NCBI GenBank assembly: GCA_965279065.1 | Contig: OZ257134.1 | Location: forward strand, 2,666,001 to 2,730,000 | Reading direction: 5' to 3' | Length of the DNA: 64,000 nt | DNA from: JAKAXS01 sp965279065 | GTDB lineage: Bacteria; Pseudomonadota; Alphaproteobacteria; Rhizobiales; Hyphomicrobiaceae | Shown here: one piece after another, positions 1 through 9,168 of the stretch | Numbering within the stretch: the stretch's first letter is position 1 | Layout: each line of letters begins with the position of its first letter | The notes under the pieces: model-generated | The model's database searches: none | Told to the model about the DNA's origin: nothing | The model's input: the letters and a program-made list of their open reading frames with translations, nothing else | Made by a program: the position numbers and the translations under genes

Positions 1-1301
1 TCATCGCCCTTGTCGGCTCCATGTTCTACCTCGACTGGGTCATCTCCATCATCGTGCTCGGCGTCTATCCGTTTGCCATCGTGCCCATCACCGTCATCGC
101 CAAGCGCCTGCGCACCAACGCCTCGCGCACCCAGCGCGAGATGGGCAGCATCACGTCGCTTCTGGCCGAGAAACTATCCGGTGCCCGCCTCATCAAGACG
201 TTCCGCTTGGAGGGTTACGCCACCGATCGCGTGAACCAGAGCTTTGACGAGATCAATCGCCTGAAGATGAAGGCCGTGCGCAACAAGGCGCGGCTGGAAT
301 CCATGCTGGAAGCCTTGGGCGGCGTCGCCGTGGCCGGCGTCCTGGCACTGGCTTACTGGCGCATCGCCAGCGGCACCTCGACCGTCGGCGACTTCATGGG
401 CTTCACCACGGCGCTGCTAATGGCCGCCCAGCCCATCCGCGCCGTCGGCAACCTCATGGCACGCGTGCAGGAAGGTCTCGCCGGCGTCGAAAGTATCTAC
501 GGCATCCTCGACGAGAAACCGACCATCGTCGACAAGCCCGGCGCCATCGACTTCGCCATCAACACCGGCGCCATCACCTTCGACGATGTGTCGTTCGCTT
601 ACGCCGAGAACAAGACGCAAGCTGCCGTCTCGCATTTCTCCCTCAAGGTTGCCGGCGGACAAACCGTCGCCCTGGTCGGCCGCTCCGGCGCCGGCAAGTC
701 GACCGTCATCAACCTGGTGCCGCGCCTGTTCGACGTCACCGGCGGTCGCATTCTCGTCGACGGCCAGGATGTGCGCGACGTCAAGCTGGCCTCACTGCGC
801 AGCGCCATCTCCATCGTCAGCCAGGACGTCACGTTGTTCGACGACACGATCGCCGCCAACATCGCCTTGGGCCGCCTCGGCGCCCCGCACGAGGATATCG
901 TTGCCGCCGCCAAGGCCGCCGCCGCCCACGACTTCATCCTGGCCCAGCCCAATGGCTATGACACCCAGATCGGCGACCGCGGCCAGCGCCTGTCCGGCGG
1001 CCAGCGCCAGCGCCTGGCGCTTGCCCGCGCCATCCTCAAGGACGCGCCGATCCTGCTGCTCGATGAGGCCACCAGCGCGCTCGACACCGAATCCGAACGC
1101 CTCGTCCAGGATGCCCTGGCGCGCTTCACCCTGAACCGCACGACGCTCGTCATCGCCCATCGCCTGTCGACGGTGCAGAATGCCGACCTGATCTGCGTCA
1201 TGGAGGACGGCGGCTTGATCGAGCTCGGCACCCACGCCGCACTCGCCGCCGCCAGCGGCAGCTACGCCCGCCTCGTCAAATCGCAGCTGGTCGCCGACTA
1301 G
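1..1301 (+). CDS. ABC transporter, fused permease-ATPase (MsbA type), 5' end outside window
   Basis: The reading frame is open from base 3, so the gene starts left of the window; about 433 residues of a usual ~600 are visible. The visible part begins inside the transmembrane domain (hydrophobic segments near bases 21-100 and 310-440) and ends with a full nucleotide-binding domain. Walker A (GRSGAGKST) lies at about 678-703, the signature LSGGQRQR at about 990-1014, and Walker B LLLDEATSALD at about 1050-1085, followed by an H-loop in IAHRLS. This is a type I exporter half-transporter that would act as an inner-membrane homodimer. Sequence style suggests lipid or lipid A export (MsbA-like), but the substrate cannot be read from the sequence. 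Confidence 0.93.
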   Translation, partial: IALVGSMFYLDWVISIIVLGVYPFAIVPITVIAKRLRTNASRTQREMGSITSLLAEKLSGARLIKTFRLEGYATDRVNQSFDEINRLKMKAVRNKARLESMLEALGGVAVAGVLALAYWRIASGTSTVGDFMGFTTALLMAAQPIRAVGNLMARVQEGLAGVESIYGILDEKPTIVDKPGAIDFAINTGAITFDDVSFAYAENKTQAAVSHFSLKVAGGQTVALVGRSGAGKSTVINLVPRLFDVTGGRILVDGQDVRDVKLASLRSAISIVSQDVTLFDDTIAANIALGRLGAPHEDIVAAAKAAAAHDFILAQPNGYDTQIGDRGQRLSGGQRQRLALARAILKDAPILLLDEATSALDTESERLVQDALARFTLNRTTLVIAHRLSTVQNADLICVMEDGGLIELGTHAALAAASGSYARLVKSQLVAD

Positions 1302-1343
1302 CTCGACTTCCCACCACCGTCATCCCGACGAAGGTGCAGATCG

Positions 1344-1823
1344 CTACGCGCCTTCCAGGTAGTATGCCTTCTGCGATGGGTAGTAATCTTCGAACGACGG
1401 TTGCGCCTTGCGCTCGCGCGCGGCGACCAGCATGTCGAGGTAGTACTCCCAGCCCGGCCCGACGTCGCCCGCGAGTTTCCGATCGCTGAGCGGCTGCACA
1501 AAGCGCAGCTCGGTCGTGTCGTCTGTCTGCCTCAAGGTCAGCTCGATGCGCCAATCGCCATGGTCATCCTTCATCGTGATGACGAGGCGGCGCGGCGCCT
1601 CGCATTCTTCAATCATCACGTTCGTCCACGGCTGGCCCTTCTCATGGACCAGCTGCAGCCGCACGATCTTGCCCGGGCCGGCGTCGCCTTCCCACCCACC
1701 GAGCCACAGCGCGGTGTCTTCGGAATTCGTCACGCTCGTCCAGACGTCATCGATGGGCGCGTGGAACGTGCGCGTAAGGATCAGATTGTTTCCATGAAGG
1801 TGGCCCGTAGGCTTAGGGTTCAT
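1344..1823 (-). CDS. SRPBCC (AHSA1/START-like) domain protein
   Basis: A 159-residue protein with the pattern of the SRPBCC/AHSA1 superfamily: an early TRTFHAPIDDVW segment, a central acidic GGWEGDAGPG loop, and a C-terminal long helix (GPGWEYYLDMLVAARE). These proteins fold as a helix-grip barrel holding a hydrophobic ligand; the ligand here is unknown. The ATG at 1823 was chosen because it lies 7 nt after the stop of the DUF2155 gene. The frame stays open upstream, but only inside that gene. The short spacing suggests co-transcription with the DUF2155 gene. No clear Shine-Dalgarno is seen, so translational coupling is possible. Confidence 0.8.
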   Translation of the reverse strand: MNPKPTGHLHGNNLILTRTFHAPIDDVWTSVTNSEDTALWLGGWEGDAGPGKIVRLQLVHEKGQPWTNVMIEECEAPRRLVITMKDDHGDWRIELTLRQTDDTTELRFVQPLSDRKLAGDVGPGWEYYLDMLVAARERKAQPSFEDYYPSQKAYYLEGA

Positions 1824-1830
1824 GCTAACG

Positions 1831-2346
1831 CTACCGCCGCACACGCCGCCGCGGCGTCTCGGGCTGTTCGCCCTGGTCTTCGGGGGCCGCTGCGGCAGCC
1901 CCACCCTCGACGCCTTCCGCACCGGCGGGCGGGGGAGGCCCCTTCACCGCAACCGACTTCGTCGGCTTTTCGCACTGCGTCAGCCAGACGTCGAACACCG
2001 GATGCTCGACCGCATTGAGGCCCGGGCTTTCAGCAAACATCCAGCCGGTGAAGATGCGCTTCTCCTGGCCGTTCAGCTGGATCTCGTCCACCTCGACGAA
2101 CGAGGTCGTCTTGGGCTGCTCCGTCGGCGGGCGGGAGTAGCAGGCGCGCGGCGTCACCTTCAGGGCGCCGAACTTCACCGTCTCACCCAGTGGTACTTCG
2201 AGCTTCTGGATCCGTGCCGTCACCTTGTCGAGCGCGGAGAACACGGCCACCCCGTTCTCCAGCCGCTCGGCCGCAGATGCCGGAGAGCCCGTCCCACAAA
2301 GTGTGCCGAGCGCCGCTAGACCAGATACGACAAAACCCTTCATCAC
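1831..2346 (-). CDS. DUF2155 domain-containing exported protein
   Basis: A 171-residue protein with an N-terminal signal peptide (hydrophobic residues about 5-22, cleavage near ASAAE). The DUF2155 core carries the family hallmark FTGWMFAESPGLNAVEHPV, followed by a Cys-containing strand. The last ~40 residues are Ala/Pro/Glu-rich and end in a basic tail. DUF2155 proteins are periplasmic, of unknown function, and typical of alphaproteobacteria, where they often sit next to an NDUFA12-like gene, as here. The SRPBCC gene follows 7 nt downstream. Confidence 0.88.
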   Translation of the reverse strand: MMKGFVVSGLAALGTLCGTGSPASAAERLENGVAVFSALDKVTARIQKLEVPLGETVKFGALKVTPRACYSRPPTEQPKTTSFVEVDEIQLNGQEKRIFTGWMFAESPGLNAVEHPVFDVWLTQCEKPTKSVAVKGPPPPAGAEGVEGGAAAAAPEDQGEQPETPRRRVRR

Positions 2347-2424
2347 AGACGTTGCATCCCGCGGCGACCCAGCGCTCGCTTAGCCAGCCATGTTGTCACC
2401 AGGAAGGCGCCCGCTGCAGCTGCA

Positions 2425-2820
2425 TCAGTGCGGCTTCCATGGCTTGTAGTCGCCCGTCGCCTTCGGCCGCTGCCCATCGCCCAGGATCGATCCCTGCGGC
2501 CGGTAGGCGTCGCGCGTCCCGGTCATATTCATGCGGTGGGCCTTTTGCCAGGGCTTGGCCCGGTAGCCCTTCGATGGTGGCTTATCGACGGTATAGTGCA
2601 GCCACCCATGCCATTCCGGCGGCACCTTCGAGGCGTCTGCCAAGTCGGTGTACGTCACCCAGCGCCGCGGCACGCCTAAGGGACCGTTGCCCTTGCGCTG
2701 CTGGTAGTAGGTGTTGCCGTAGTCGTCGGTGCCGACGACGTCCCCGAAGCGCCACAACCACAGGCGGGTGCCCCAGGTCTTGCCGCCCCACCAGCTGAAA
2801 AGCTCGCTTACGATGCTCAT
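2425..2820 (-). CDS. NADH:ubiquinone oxidoreductase subunit NDUFA12 family
   Basis: A 131-residue protein matching the NDUFA12 / 17.2 kDa complex I accessory subunit. It has the WGTRLWLWRFGDVVGTDDYG block, a YYQQRKG strand, then RRWV, P-PEWHGWLHY and a Pro-rich tail ending in YKPWKPH. In alphaproteobacteria this supernumerary subunit binds the peripheral arm of respiratory complex I. The gene is outside the nuo operon, which is usual. Length agrees with bacterial family members (~120-135). It lies just upstream of the DUF2155 gene on the same strand. Confidence 0.93.
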   Translation of the reverse strand: MSIVSELFSWWGGKTWGTRLWLWRFGDVVGTDDYGNTYYQQRKGNGPLGVPRRWVTYTDLADASKVPPEWHGWLHYTVDKPPSKGYRAKPWQKAHRMNMTGTRDAYRPQGSILGDGQRPKATGDYKPWKPH

Positions 2821-3355
2821 TCAGTGCCGCATCCTTTGCCCGAATTTGCCGTCCGCTTAGACCCTCTAAGGAGGCCAGTCCAGTGTTGCGTCTGCCGCGG
2901 CCCAATTGCAACAGGGCCCACGCCGGAATCGCGTTAGCCTGTCATCTGACGGGCCGCATTTTGGCCTTGCTCACATGGCCGCAAAATCGAGTGGCGCTAC
3001 ACTTCGCCCGGTTTTATTGAGCCTCCGGCGGCTTTCCTCCACATCTTGCACACACCACTACATTTAGTTGTCGCTGCGGGCGACACCACCACATCTTGTT
3101 TCTCTGGATTCCCTTCCAGCTCGAATCATCCTAGCTTCATGTCGTCGCCGAGTTCGTAACTTGTCCGCTCTGTGACACTCCGAACAGTCGAGTAAGGGCC
3201 TCGCCGGCCCACTCCCAAAACCCAGCGTGCATCGTGTCTGCGCGAACTCTTTCGTGCGGCCGGGGGACTGCGCGCGGTCGCGGGAGACACCGAATGTCCG
3301 GGTGTGTGTGCGTCGCTATCGCCATCCAAATCACGAGCAGACGGGGACATAAGAA
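2821..3355. other. Intergenic region upstream of nrdJ
   Basis: A 535-base gene-free stretch between the divergent NDUFA12-like gene and nrdJ. It contains three NrdR-box-like sites (3036-3101, listed separately) and a long leader of about 250 bases. No B12-box (GCCACTG-type) sequence was found, so a cobalamin riboswitch is not supported. Short frames on the minus strand at 3126-3350 look non-coding. Confidence 0.6.
3036..3101 (+). promoter_or_regulatory. Probable NrdR operator (three box-like sites)
   Basis: The NrdR consensus core is C-W-A-t-A-T-a-T-W-G. The site at 3058-3067 reads CTACATTTAG and the one at 3089-3098 reads CCACATCTTG. They are 31 bp apart, the spacing (three helical turns) known for paired NrdR boxes. 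A third copy, CCACATCTTG, lies at 3039-3048. NrdR is an ATP/dATP-sensing repressor of ribonucleotide reductase genes, so nrdJ repression is expected. The match is by eye and the distance to the nrdJ start (~255 bases) implies a long leader. Confidence 0.6.
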
Positions 3356-6300
3356 ATGAAAATCACGCGGCGCTTCACGACGGCAGGCAAGTCACCCTAC
3401 GAGACCATCCCCTTCCGCCGCGCCACCTCCGAAATAAAGAACCCCGACGGCTCCGTCGTTTTCCGCCTCGAAGGCTTCGACGTTCCCGAGCACTGGAGCC
3501 AGGTCGCCGCCGACATCCTCGCCCAGAAGTACTTCCGCAAGGCCGGCGTCGCCCGCGCCCTGAAGAAGGTCGAAGAGAACTCCGTCCCCTCCTGGCTGTG
3601 GCGCTCCGTCCCCGACACCCGCGCGCTTGCCGAGATCCCCGAGCGCGAACGCACCGGCGGCGAAGCCGACGCCCGCCAGGTCTTCGACCGTCTCGCCGGC
3701 ACCTGGACCTACTGGGGCTGGAAGGGCGGCTACTTCTCGTCCGAAGACGACGCCCGCGCCTTCTACGACGAGCACCGCTTCATGCTGGCCAAGCAGATGG
3801 CCGCACCGAACTCGCCGCAGTGGTTCAACACCGGCATGCACTGGGCCTATGGCATCGACGGCCCCAGCCAGGGTCACTACTACGTCGACTTCGAGACCAA
3901 GCAGCTCACGGCCTCCTCCTCGGCCTATGAGCATCCCCAGCCGCACGCCTGCTTCATCCAGTCGATCGAGGACGACCTCGTCGGCGACAACGGCATCATG
4001 GACCTGTGGGTGCGCGAGGCGCGGCTGTTCAAGTACGGCTCGGGCACCGGCTCGAACTTCTCCAAGCTGCGCGGCGCCAATGAAAAGCTGTCGGGCGGCG
4101 GCAAGTCGTCCGGCCTGATGAGCTTCCTCAAGATCGGTGATCGCGCCGCTGGCGCCATCAAGTCGGGCGGAACCACGCGCCGCGCCGCCAAGATGGTCGT
4201 CGTCGACGTCGACCATCCCGACATCGAGGAATACATCAACTGGAAGGTGAAGGAGGAGCAGAAGGTTGCTGCCCTCGTCACCGGCTCCAAGATCTGCCAG
4301 AAGCGCCTCAAGGCCGTGATGAAGGCCTGCGTCAACTGCGAAGGCCACGGCGACGACTGCTTCGACCCGCTGAAGAACCCGGCCTTGAAGCGCGCTATCA
4401 AGGACGCGCGACGCGACGACGTGCCCAACAACTATATCCTGCGCGTCATCCAGTTCGCCAAGCAGGGCTACAAGGACATCGACTTCCCCACCTACGACAC
4501 CGATTGGGACAGCGAAGCCTACCTCACCGTTTCCGGCCAGAACTCCAACAACTCCGTGCGCGTGACGGACGAGTTCCTCAATGCCGTCACTGAGAACAAG
4601 GACTGGAACCTCACCTCGCGCCTGTCCGGCAAGGTCACCAAGACCTTGAAGGCCCGCGACCTGTGGGAAGACATCGGCAACGCCGCCTGGCAGTCCGCCG
4701 ACCCCGGCATCCAGTTCCACACCACCATCAATGACTGGCACACCTGCCCGGCGTCCGGCCCGATCCGCGCGTCCAACCCGTGCTCGGAATACATGTTCCT
4801 CGACGACACGGCCTGCAACCTGGCGTCGCTGAACCTGATGCGCTTCCGCCGCGACGACCAGAGCTTCGACACCGACAGCTACGAGCACGCCTGCCGCTTG
4901 TGGACCGTCGTGCTCGAAATCTCGATCCTGATGGCGCAGTTCCCCTCGCGCCAGATCGCCGAGCTGTCTTACCGCTACCGCACCATGGGCCTGGGCTTCG
5001 CCAACATCGGCGGCATGTTGATGGCTGCCGGCCACTCCTATGACTCGGACGAAGGTCGTGCCATCTGCGGCGCCATCTCGGCCATCATGACCGGCGTCTC
5101 CTACGCCACGTCGGCCGAAATGGCCGCCGAACAGGGGCCGTTCCCCGGCTACGAGCCCAACCGCGAGCACATGCTGCGCGTCATCCGCAACCACCGCCGC
5201 GCCGCCTACGGCGACGCCTTCGGCTATGAAGACCTCTCGATCTACCCCGTGCCGCTCGATACCGCCAACGTCGAGGACAAGCGCCTGGTCAACGCCGCGC
5301 AGGCCGCTTGGGACCGCGCGCTGGCCCTCGGCGAGGAGCACGGCTTCCGCAACGCCCAGTCCACCGTCGTCGCCCCCACCGGCACGATCGGCCTCGTCAT
5401 GGACTGCGACACCACCGGCATCGAACCCGACTTCGCGCTGGTGAAGTTCAAGAAGCTGGCCGGCGGCGGCTACTTCAAGATCATCAACCAGTCCGTGCCG
5501 GAAGCCCTGCGCAAGCTCGGCTACCGCCAGAGCGAGATCGCCGAGATCGAGGCCTACGCCGTCGGCCACGGCACGCTGGCTCAGTCGCCGGCGATCAACC
5601 ACGGCTCGCTCAAGGCCCGCGGCTTCACCGCCGACGCCATCGCCAAGGTCGAAGCCAGCCTCGGCACCGCCTTCGACATCAAGTTCGTCTTCAACAAGTG
5701 GACGCTCGGCGAAGACTTCGTCACTGGCACGCTCAAGATCGCGGCCGACAAGGTCAACGCGCCGGACTTCGACCTGCTGACCGAACTGGGCTTCTCCAAG
5801 AAGGACATCGAAGCCGCCAACGAGCACGTCTGCGGCGCCATGACCCTCGAAGGCGCCCCGCACATCCAGGCCAAGCACCTGCCCGTCTTCGACTGCGCCA
5901 ACCCCTGCGGCCGCAAGGGCAAGCGCGCGCTCTCGGTGGAAAGCCACATCCGCATGATGGCGGCCTCCCAGCCGTTCATCTCGGGCGCCATCTCCAAGAC
6001 CATCAACATGCCCAACGACGCCACCGTCGAGGACTGCAAGCAGAGCTACATGCTCTCCTGGCGCCTGGCGCTGAAGGCCAACGCGCTCTATCGCGACGGC
6101 TCCAAGCTGTCCCAGCCGCTCAACAGCCAGATCCTCGGCGACACCGCCGAAGAGCAGGAAGAGGTGGCCGAGACTCTGACCTCCAACAACCCGCAGATCC
6201 AGCGCGTGCTCGTCACCGCCGAACGCCTCGCCAAGCGCGTCGCCGAGCTGGAAGTGGAACTGAAGGACTCCATCGAGCGCTCGCAGGTCCAGGAGCGCGC

Positions 6301-7129
6301 CAAGATGCCCGGCCGCCGCAAGGGCTACACCCAGAAGGCCTCCGTTGGCGGCCACAAGGTGTACCTGCGCACCGGCGAATACGACGACGGCACGCTCGGC
6401 GAGATCTTCATCGACATGCACAAGGAAGGCGCCGCCTTCCGCTCGTTGATGAACAACTTCGCCATCGCCATCTCGCTCGGCCTGCAGTACGGCGTGCCGC
6501 TGGAAGAGTACGTGGAGGCCTTCACCTTCACGCGCTTCGAGCCGGCCGGCCTCGTGCAGGGCAACGAGACCATCAAGAACGCCACCTCGATCCTCGACTA
6601 CATCTTCCGCGAGCTGGCCGTCTCCTACCTGTCGCGTCACGACCTGGCGCACGTCGACCCGCGCGAGATCGTCGGCGAGACCGGCCTCGGCTCCTCCGAC
6701 CTGGCGACCGACGAGCAGCTCGACCTCAACCTGCCGGCACAGAAGTACGTGTCGAAGGGCCTGGTCCGCGGCAACGTCACCCAGCTGGTGGCCCGCACCA
6801 CGCGCACTTCGGGCGGCACCGTCACGACGGAGGAGGTCAACGCCGTCTCCGCCATGCAGGAAAGCGCCGCCACGGCCTTCGCCTACTCGAGCGAAGGCGC
6901 CACGGCCCTCAAGTCCGACCCGACGGAGCTCTACACCCGCACCACCGTCGTCGAGACCTCGTTGACGACACGCCAAGCACCCGGCCGCACCGACAGCGAC
7001 CGCCGCGTCGAAGCAAAACTTCGCGGCTACGAGGGCACCAGCTGCCCCGAGTGCCAGAACTTCACGATGGTCCGCAACGGCACGTGCCTCAAGTGCGAGA
7101 CCTGCGGCAGCACGAGTGGGTGTAGCTGA
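3356..7129 (+). CDS. nrdJ: Adenosylcobalamin-dependent ribonucleoside-diphosphate reductase (class II)
   Basis: A 1257-residue class II ribonucleotide reductase that makes deoxyribonucleotides with adenosylcobalamin as radical source, independent of oxygen. The N-terminal region contains the first active-site Cys (HACFIQ, Cys199); the barrel has NPCSE with Cys476. The C-terminal tail carries a Cys-rich element (Cys1230, 1233, 1244, 1247, 1250 and 1256) typical of the long alphaproteobacterial type. Length fits that subtype (~1220-1260). A weak ACGGGGA precedes the ATG by about 8 bases. NrdR-like boxes lie upstream and a 16-bp inverted repeat directly downstream. A long open frame on the opposite strand is a codon-bias shadow. 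Confidence 0.97.
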   Translation: MKITRRFTTAGKSPYETIPFRRATSEIKNPDGSVVFRLEGFDVPEHWSQVAADILAQKYFRKAGVARALKKVEENSVPSWLWRSVPDTRALAEIPERERTGGEADARQVFDRLAGTWTYWGWKGGYFSSEDDARAFYDEHRFMLAKQMAAPNSPQWFNTGMHWAYGIDGPSQGHYYVDFETKQLTASSSAYEHPQPHACFIQSIEDDLVGDNGIMDLWVREARLFKYGSGTGSNFSKLRGANEKLSGGGKSSGLMSFLKIGDRAAGAIKSGGTTRRAAKMVVVDVDHPDIEEYINWKVKEEQKVAALVTGSKICQKRLKAVMKACVNCEGHGDDCFDPLKNPALKRAIKDARRDDVPNNYILRVIQFAKQGYKDIDFPTYDTDWDSEAYLTVSGQNSNNSVRVTDEFLNAVTENKDWNLTSRLSGKVTKTLKARDLWEDIGNAAWQSADPGIQFHTTINDWHTCPASGPIRASNPCSEYMFLDDTACNLASLNLMRFRRDDQSFDTDSYEHACRLWTVVLEISILMAQFPSRQIAELSYRYRTMGLGFANIGGMLMAAGHSYDSDEGRAICGAISAIMTGVSYATSAEMAAEQGPFPGYEPNREHMLRVIRNHRRAAYGDAFGYEDLSIYPVPLDTANVEDKRLVNAAQAAWDRALALGEEHGFRNAQSTVVAPTGTIGLVMDCDTTGIEPDFALVKFKKLAGGGYFKIINQSVPEALRKLGYRQSEIAEIEAYAVGHGTLAQSPAINHGSLKARGFTADAIAKVEASLGTAFDIKFVFNKWTLGEDFVTGTLKIAADKVNAPDFDLLTELGFSKKDIEAANEHVCGAMTLEGAPHIQAKHLPVFDCANPCGRKGKRALSVESHIRMMAASQPFISGAISKTINMPNDATVEDCKQSYMLSWRLALKANALYRDGSKLSQPLNSQILGDTAEEQEEVAETLTSNNPQIQRVLVTAERLAKRVAELEVELKDSIERSQVQERAKMPGRRKGYTQKASVGGHKVYLRTGEYDDGTLGEIFIDMHKEGAAFRSLMNNFAIAISLGLQYGVPLEEYVEAFTFTRFEPAGLVQGNETIKNATSILDYIFRELAVSYLSRHDLAHVDPREIVGETGLGSSDLATDEQLDLNLPAQKYVSKGLVRGNVTQLVARTTRTSGGTVTTEEVNAVSAMQESAATAFAYSSEGATALKSDPTELYTRTTVVETSLTTRQAPGRTDSDRRVEAKLRGYEGTSCPECQNFTMVRNGTCLKCETCGSTSGCS

Positions 7130-7132
7130 AAT

Positions 7133-7166
7133 GGTCAAGGCCAGACAATGTTGTCTGGCCTTGACC
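7133..7166. terminator. Long inverted repeat between convergent genes
   Basis: GGTCAAGGCCAGACAA at 7133-7148 and its exact complement at 7151-7166 are separated by two bases, so a 16-bp perfect hairpin can form. It sits 4 bases after the nrdJ stop and just beyond the stop of the convergent gene. No T-run follows on the plus strand, so a terminator or a 3'-end stabilising hairpin is inferred. It shares the CCAGAC core of other gene-end hairpins in this window. Confidence 0.6.
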
Positions 7167-7167
7167 C

Positions 7168-7953
7168 CTAAATGTCGAATTTCTTCCAATCAAATTCTTC
7201 AGACTCAAATGCTCTAATGTGCCAGCCCAGTTCAGAGCGGCGGATTAAATGGAAACCGCTGGCAGAGCGACCAAGCGAGCTCTCGCCGACCTTAAAGCGC
7301 TCCACATCGTCTGTAATCTTTTCCCAACTCTCCGCCAACGAGCATAACTGTTGGGAGATATACTGCTCAACAAAGGGCATAATTGCCAATTTGTGCTCCG
7401 CGCAGGCCTGAGATACTTGCTCCTCGTTTTGCGCTGAACTTAGTGCTTGCCGGTGTCGGAGTTGAACAGCTTGCCAACCGTTCATCTTCTCGAGATCCAT
7501 TGATCCAACATACAGTTGAATTATCACATGCTCTTTATTCACAGGCAGGCAAATCTGTATTTTTTGCCCGACGTGATACGATATCGATTCATTCCTTGAA
7601 ACAAGGTCCGTAAGAAGGGCAAGGATTTTTGCAGAGCCGCTCTCCGGCTCGTCTTTGGAGGAGACGGTTTTTTTCGTATACTTGTAAAGATCCACACCCG
7701 CTTCTTTAAGAAACCCGCCTAGAAAATTTGTTGCGAAAAGCGCAAGAGAGGCATAGAGAATTAGTTCGATGGTGACATTCTCCATGAAATTGGCGCGACC
7801 AAAATCCTCTCGCCTTTTCGCAACGGGAATTTTCAAAAATTTGATATGGCCGTCAGCGAGCAGATTAAGCTTGGCGACTTCAGCATCACTTAAAATAAAC
7901 TTGTTTTTTTCAGAGCTTGTCAGAATTAGTCCATCGATACTTTCTTGAACCAT
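7168..7953 (-). CDS. Hypothetical membrane-anchored protein, atypical base composition
   Basis: A 261-residue protein I do not recognise. The ATG at 7953 is preceded by GGAGAGAAGT, a good ribosome site, so the longer in-frame extension to 8046 is unlikely. One hydrophobic segment lies at residues ~62-82 (LILYASLALFATNF), followed by a charged linker and a mostly soluble C-terminal part. The gene is visibly richer in A+T and in Lys, Asn and Ile codons than its neighbours, which suggests recent acquisition. It is convergent with nrdJ and stands alone. Function unknown. Confidence 0.7.
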   Translation of the reverse strand: MVQESIDGLILTSSEKNKFILSDAEVAKLNLLADGHIKFLKIPVAKRREDFGRANFMENVTIELILYASLALFATNFLGGFLKEAGVDLYKYTKKTVSSKDEPESGSAKILALLTDLVSRNESISYHVGQKIQICLPVNKEHVIIQLYVGSMDLEKMNGWQAVQLRHRQALSSAQNEEQVSQACAEHKLAIMPFVEQYISQQLCSLAESWEKITDDVERFKVGESSLGRSASGFHLIRRSELGWHIRAFESEEFDWKKFDI

Positions 7954-8292
7954 ACTTCTCTCCAATGCCCAGGCCAATAAATTGCTTCTTTGAATTGCCG
8001 CGCGGAGCACGCTGCACCTACCCGCGCCGACATAACATCCTTGCACTGATGCTTATGTCAAGCGCACGCAAACCTTCATCGCCCCTTGTCGTATCAACGT
8101 GAGCTGTCGATCAAAACCCCAGCCTGACGCCTCGGGTGCGGACTAATAATTGAGCTCCACCGCTGTCCAAAGGACCGCAGCAATTCTGGCACAGCGCGGA
8201 ATTTTGCCCGCGCCCCCGCCGCGACGCCATTTTCCCCGCCCCGACGCATGATATCCGGTTGGCGCTCGCCCCATCGCCCACGCTGGACCCCC
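7954..8292. other. Intergenic region between divergent genes
   Basis: About 340 bases between the AT-rich hypothetical gene and the lipid A deacylase gene. It must carry promoters for both directions, but no convincing -35/-10 pair, repeat or RNA gene was identified. Confidence 0.4.
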
Positions 8293-8838
8293 ATGCGCAC
8301 CCTGCTCGTCATCGCCCTCTGCACCCTCGCGCTGACCCTCGTCGGCGGCGACGCGGCCATGGCTAACGGCCTGTTCAACGAGCTGAAGTTCGGCGTCCTC
8401 GATCACGACGTGCCGGACCTGTGGAGCAATTTCCGCGCCGAGCCGGCCTCCGTCGCCCTCAACTTCGAAGCCCTGTTCTCGCCCGCGCTCGCCCTGTGGG
8501 GCGGCACCGTGCGACCCGCCCTCGGCGCCTCGATCAACACCGAGGGCGAGACCAGCAACGTCTATCTCGACGCCCGCTGGCAGTATGAATTCCACAACGG
8601 CCTCTTCGTCGGCCTTGGCATCGGCGGCACCGTCCACGACGGCCAGCTGGAGTTGAAGGACTGGGACCAGAAGGCGCTCGGCTCGCGCGTGCTGTTCCAT
8701 TTCCCCATCGAGATCGGCTACCGCCTCGACGAGCACAACAGCCTGTCGGCCTACTTCGAGCACATGTCGAACGCCTACACCGTCGACCCCAACGAAGGCC
8801 TCGACCGCATCGGCGTCCGCTACGGCTATCGCTTCTGA
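8293..8838 (+). CDS. Lipid A 3-O-deacylase, PagL-like (acyloxyacyl hydrolase)
   Basis: A 181-residue protein with a signal peptide (MRTLLVIALC... to AMA, ~24 residues) and an eight-stranded outer-membrane barrel pattern of alternating residues. Near the C terminus FEHMSNA gives the PagL His-x-Ser catalytic motif, and PNEGLDRIG supplies the acidic residue and closing strands, ending in aromatic F as in outer-membrane proteins. PagL removes the 3-O acyl chain of lipid A at the outer membrane. The ATG at 8293 was preferred over an upstream in-frame start because the signal peptide begins there. Confidence 0.83.
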   Translation: MRTLLVIALCTLALTLVGGDAAMANGLFNELKFGVLDHDVPDLWSNFRAEPASVALNFEALFSPALALWGGTVRPALGASINTEGETSNVYLDARWQYEFHNGLFVGLGIGGTVHDGQLELKDWDQKALGSRVLFHFPIEIGYRLDEHNSLSAYFEHMSNAYTVDPNEGLDRIGVRYGYRF

Positions 8839-8949
8839 TGGCCTGGCGCGGTCTCGCCCAAACCACTTCCGTCTTCCCAACCGCACCGCATCGGCATTAC
8901 AAGACCACACGTGCTTGCGCACGTTTGTTTCAAGCGGAAGGAACGCGTC

Positions 8950-9168
8950 ATGGCCTTGGCTAAATTTGAACTGGTGCACAAGAAGGCAGACGGCAAGTGG
9001 CACTTCACCGGCGACAGCAAGTCGTTCGCCACCAAGGCCGACGGCGTCGCCCACGTCATGAAGTTCGGCAACAAGCATGGCAACTGCTCGGTGCGCATCA
9101 AGAAGGCCGACGGCACCATCCAGGAAGAGCGCACGTACGGCAAGGACCCCAAGCGCTCGAAGGGCTGA
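8950..9168 (+). CDS. DUF2188-like small protein
   Basis: A 72-residue basic protein with a two-part pattern (KFELVHKKADGKWHFTGD, then VRIKKADGTIQEERTYG), resembling DUF2188 proteins, in which a wHVxp-type strand and an HGKDGxIq-type strand flank a helix. Function of the family is unknown. The ATG at 8950 has GGAAGGA 7-8 bases upstream; an upstream in-frame start at 8911 is less likely. It stands alone between a PagL-like gene and a structured gene-free stretch. Confidence 0.72.
   Translation: MALAKFELVHKKADGKWHFTGDSKSFATKADGVAHVMKFGNKHGNCSVRIKKADGTIQEERTYGKDPKRSKG

Noticed and set aside
3100..3355. Cobalamin riboswitch in the nrdJ leader
   Set aside because: A B12-dependent reductase made this attractive, but no B12-box sequence or matching core stems could be found.
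3392..7189. A 1265-codon open frame on the strand opposite nrdJ
   Set aside because: Its composition (long runs of Ala, Gly, Val, Leu, Asp) is what a high-GC gene gives in the complementary frame; the plus strand has clear class II reductase motifs throughout.
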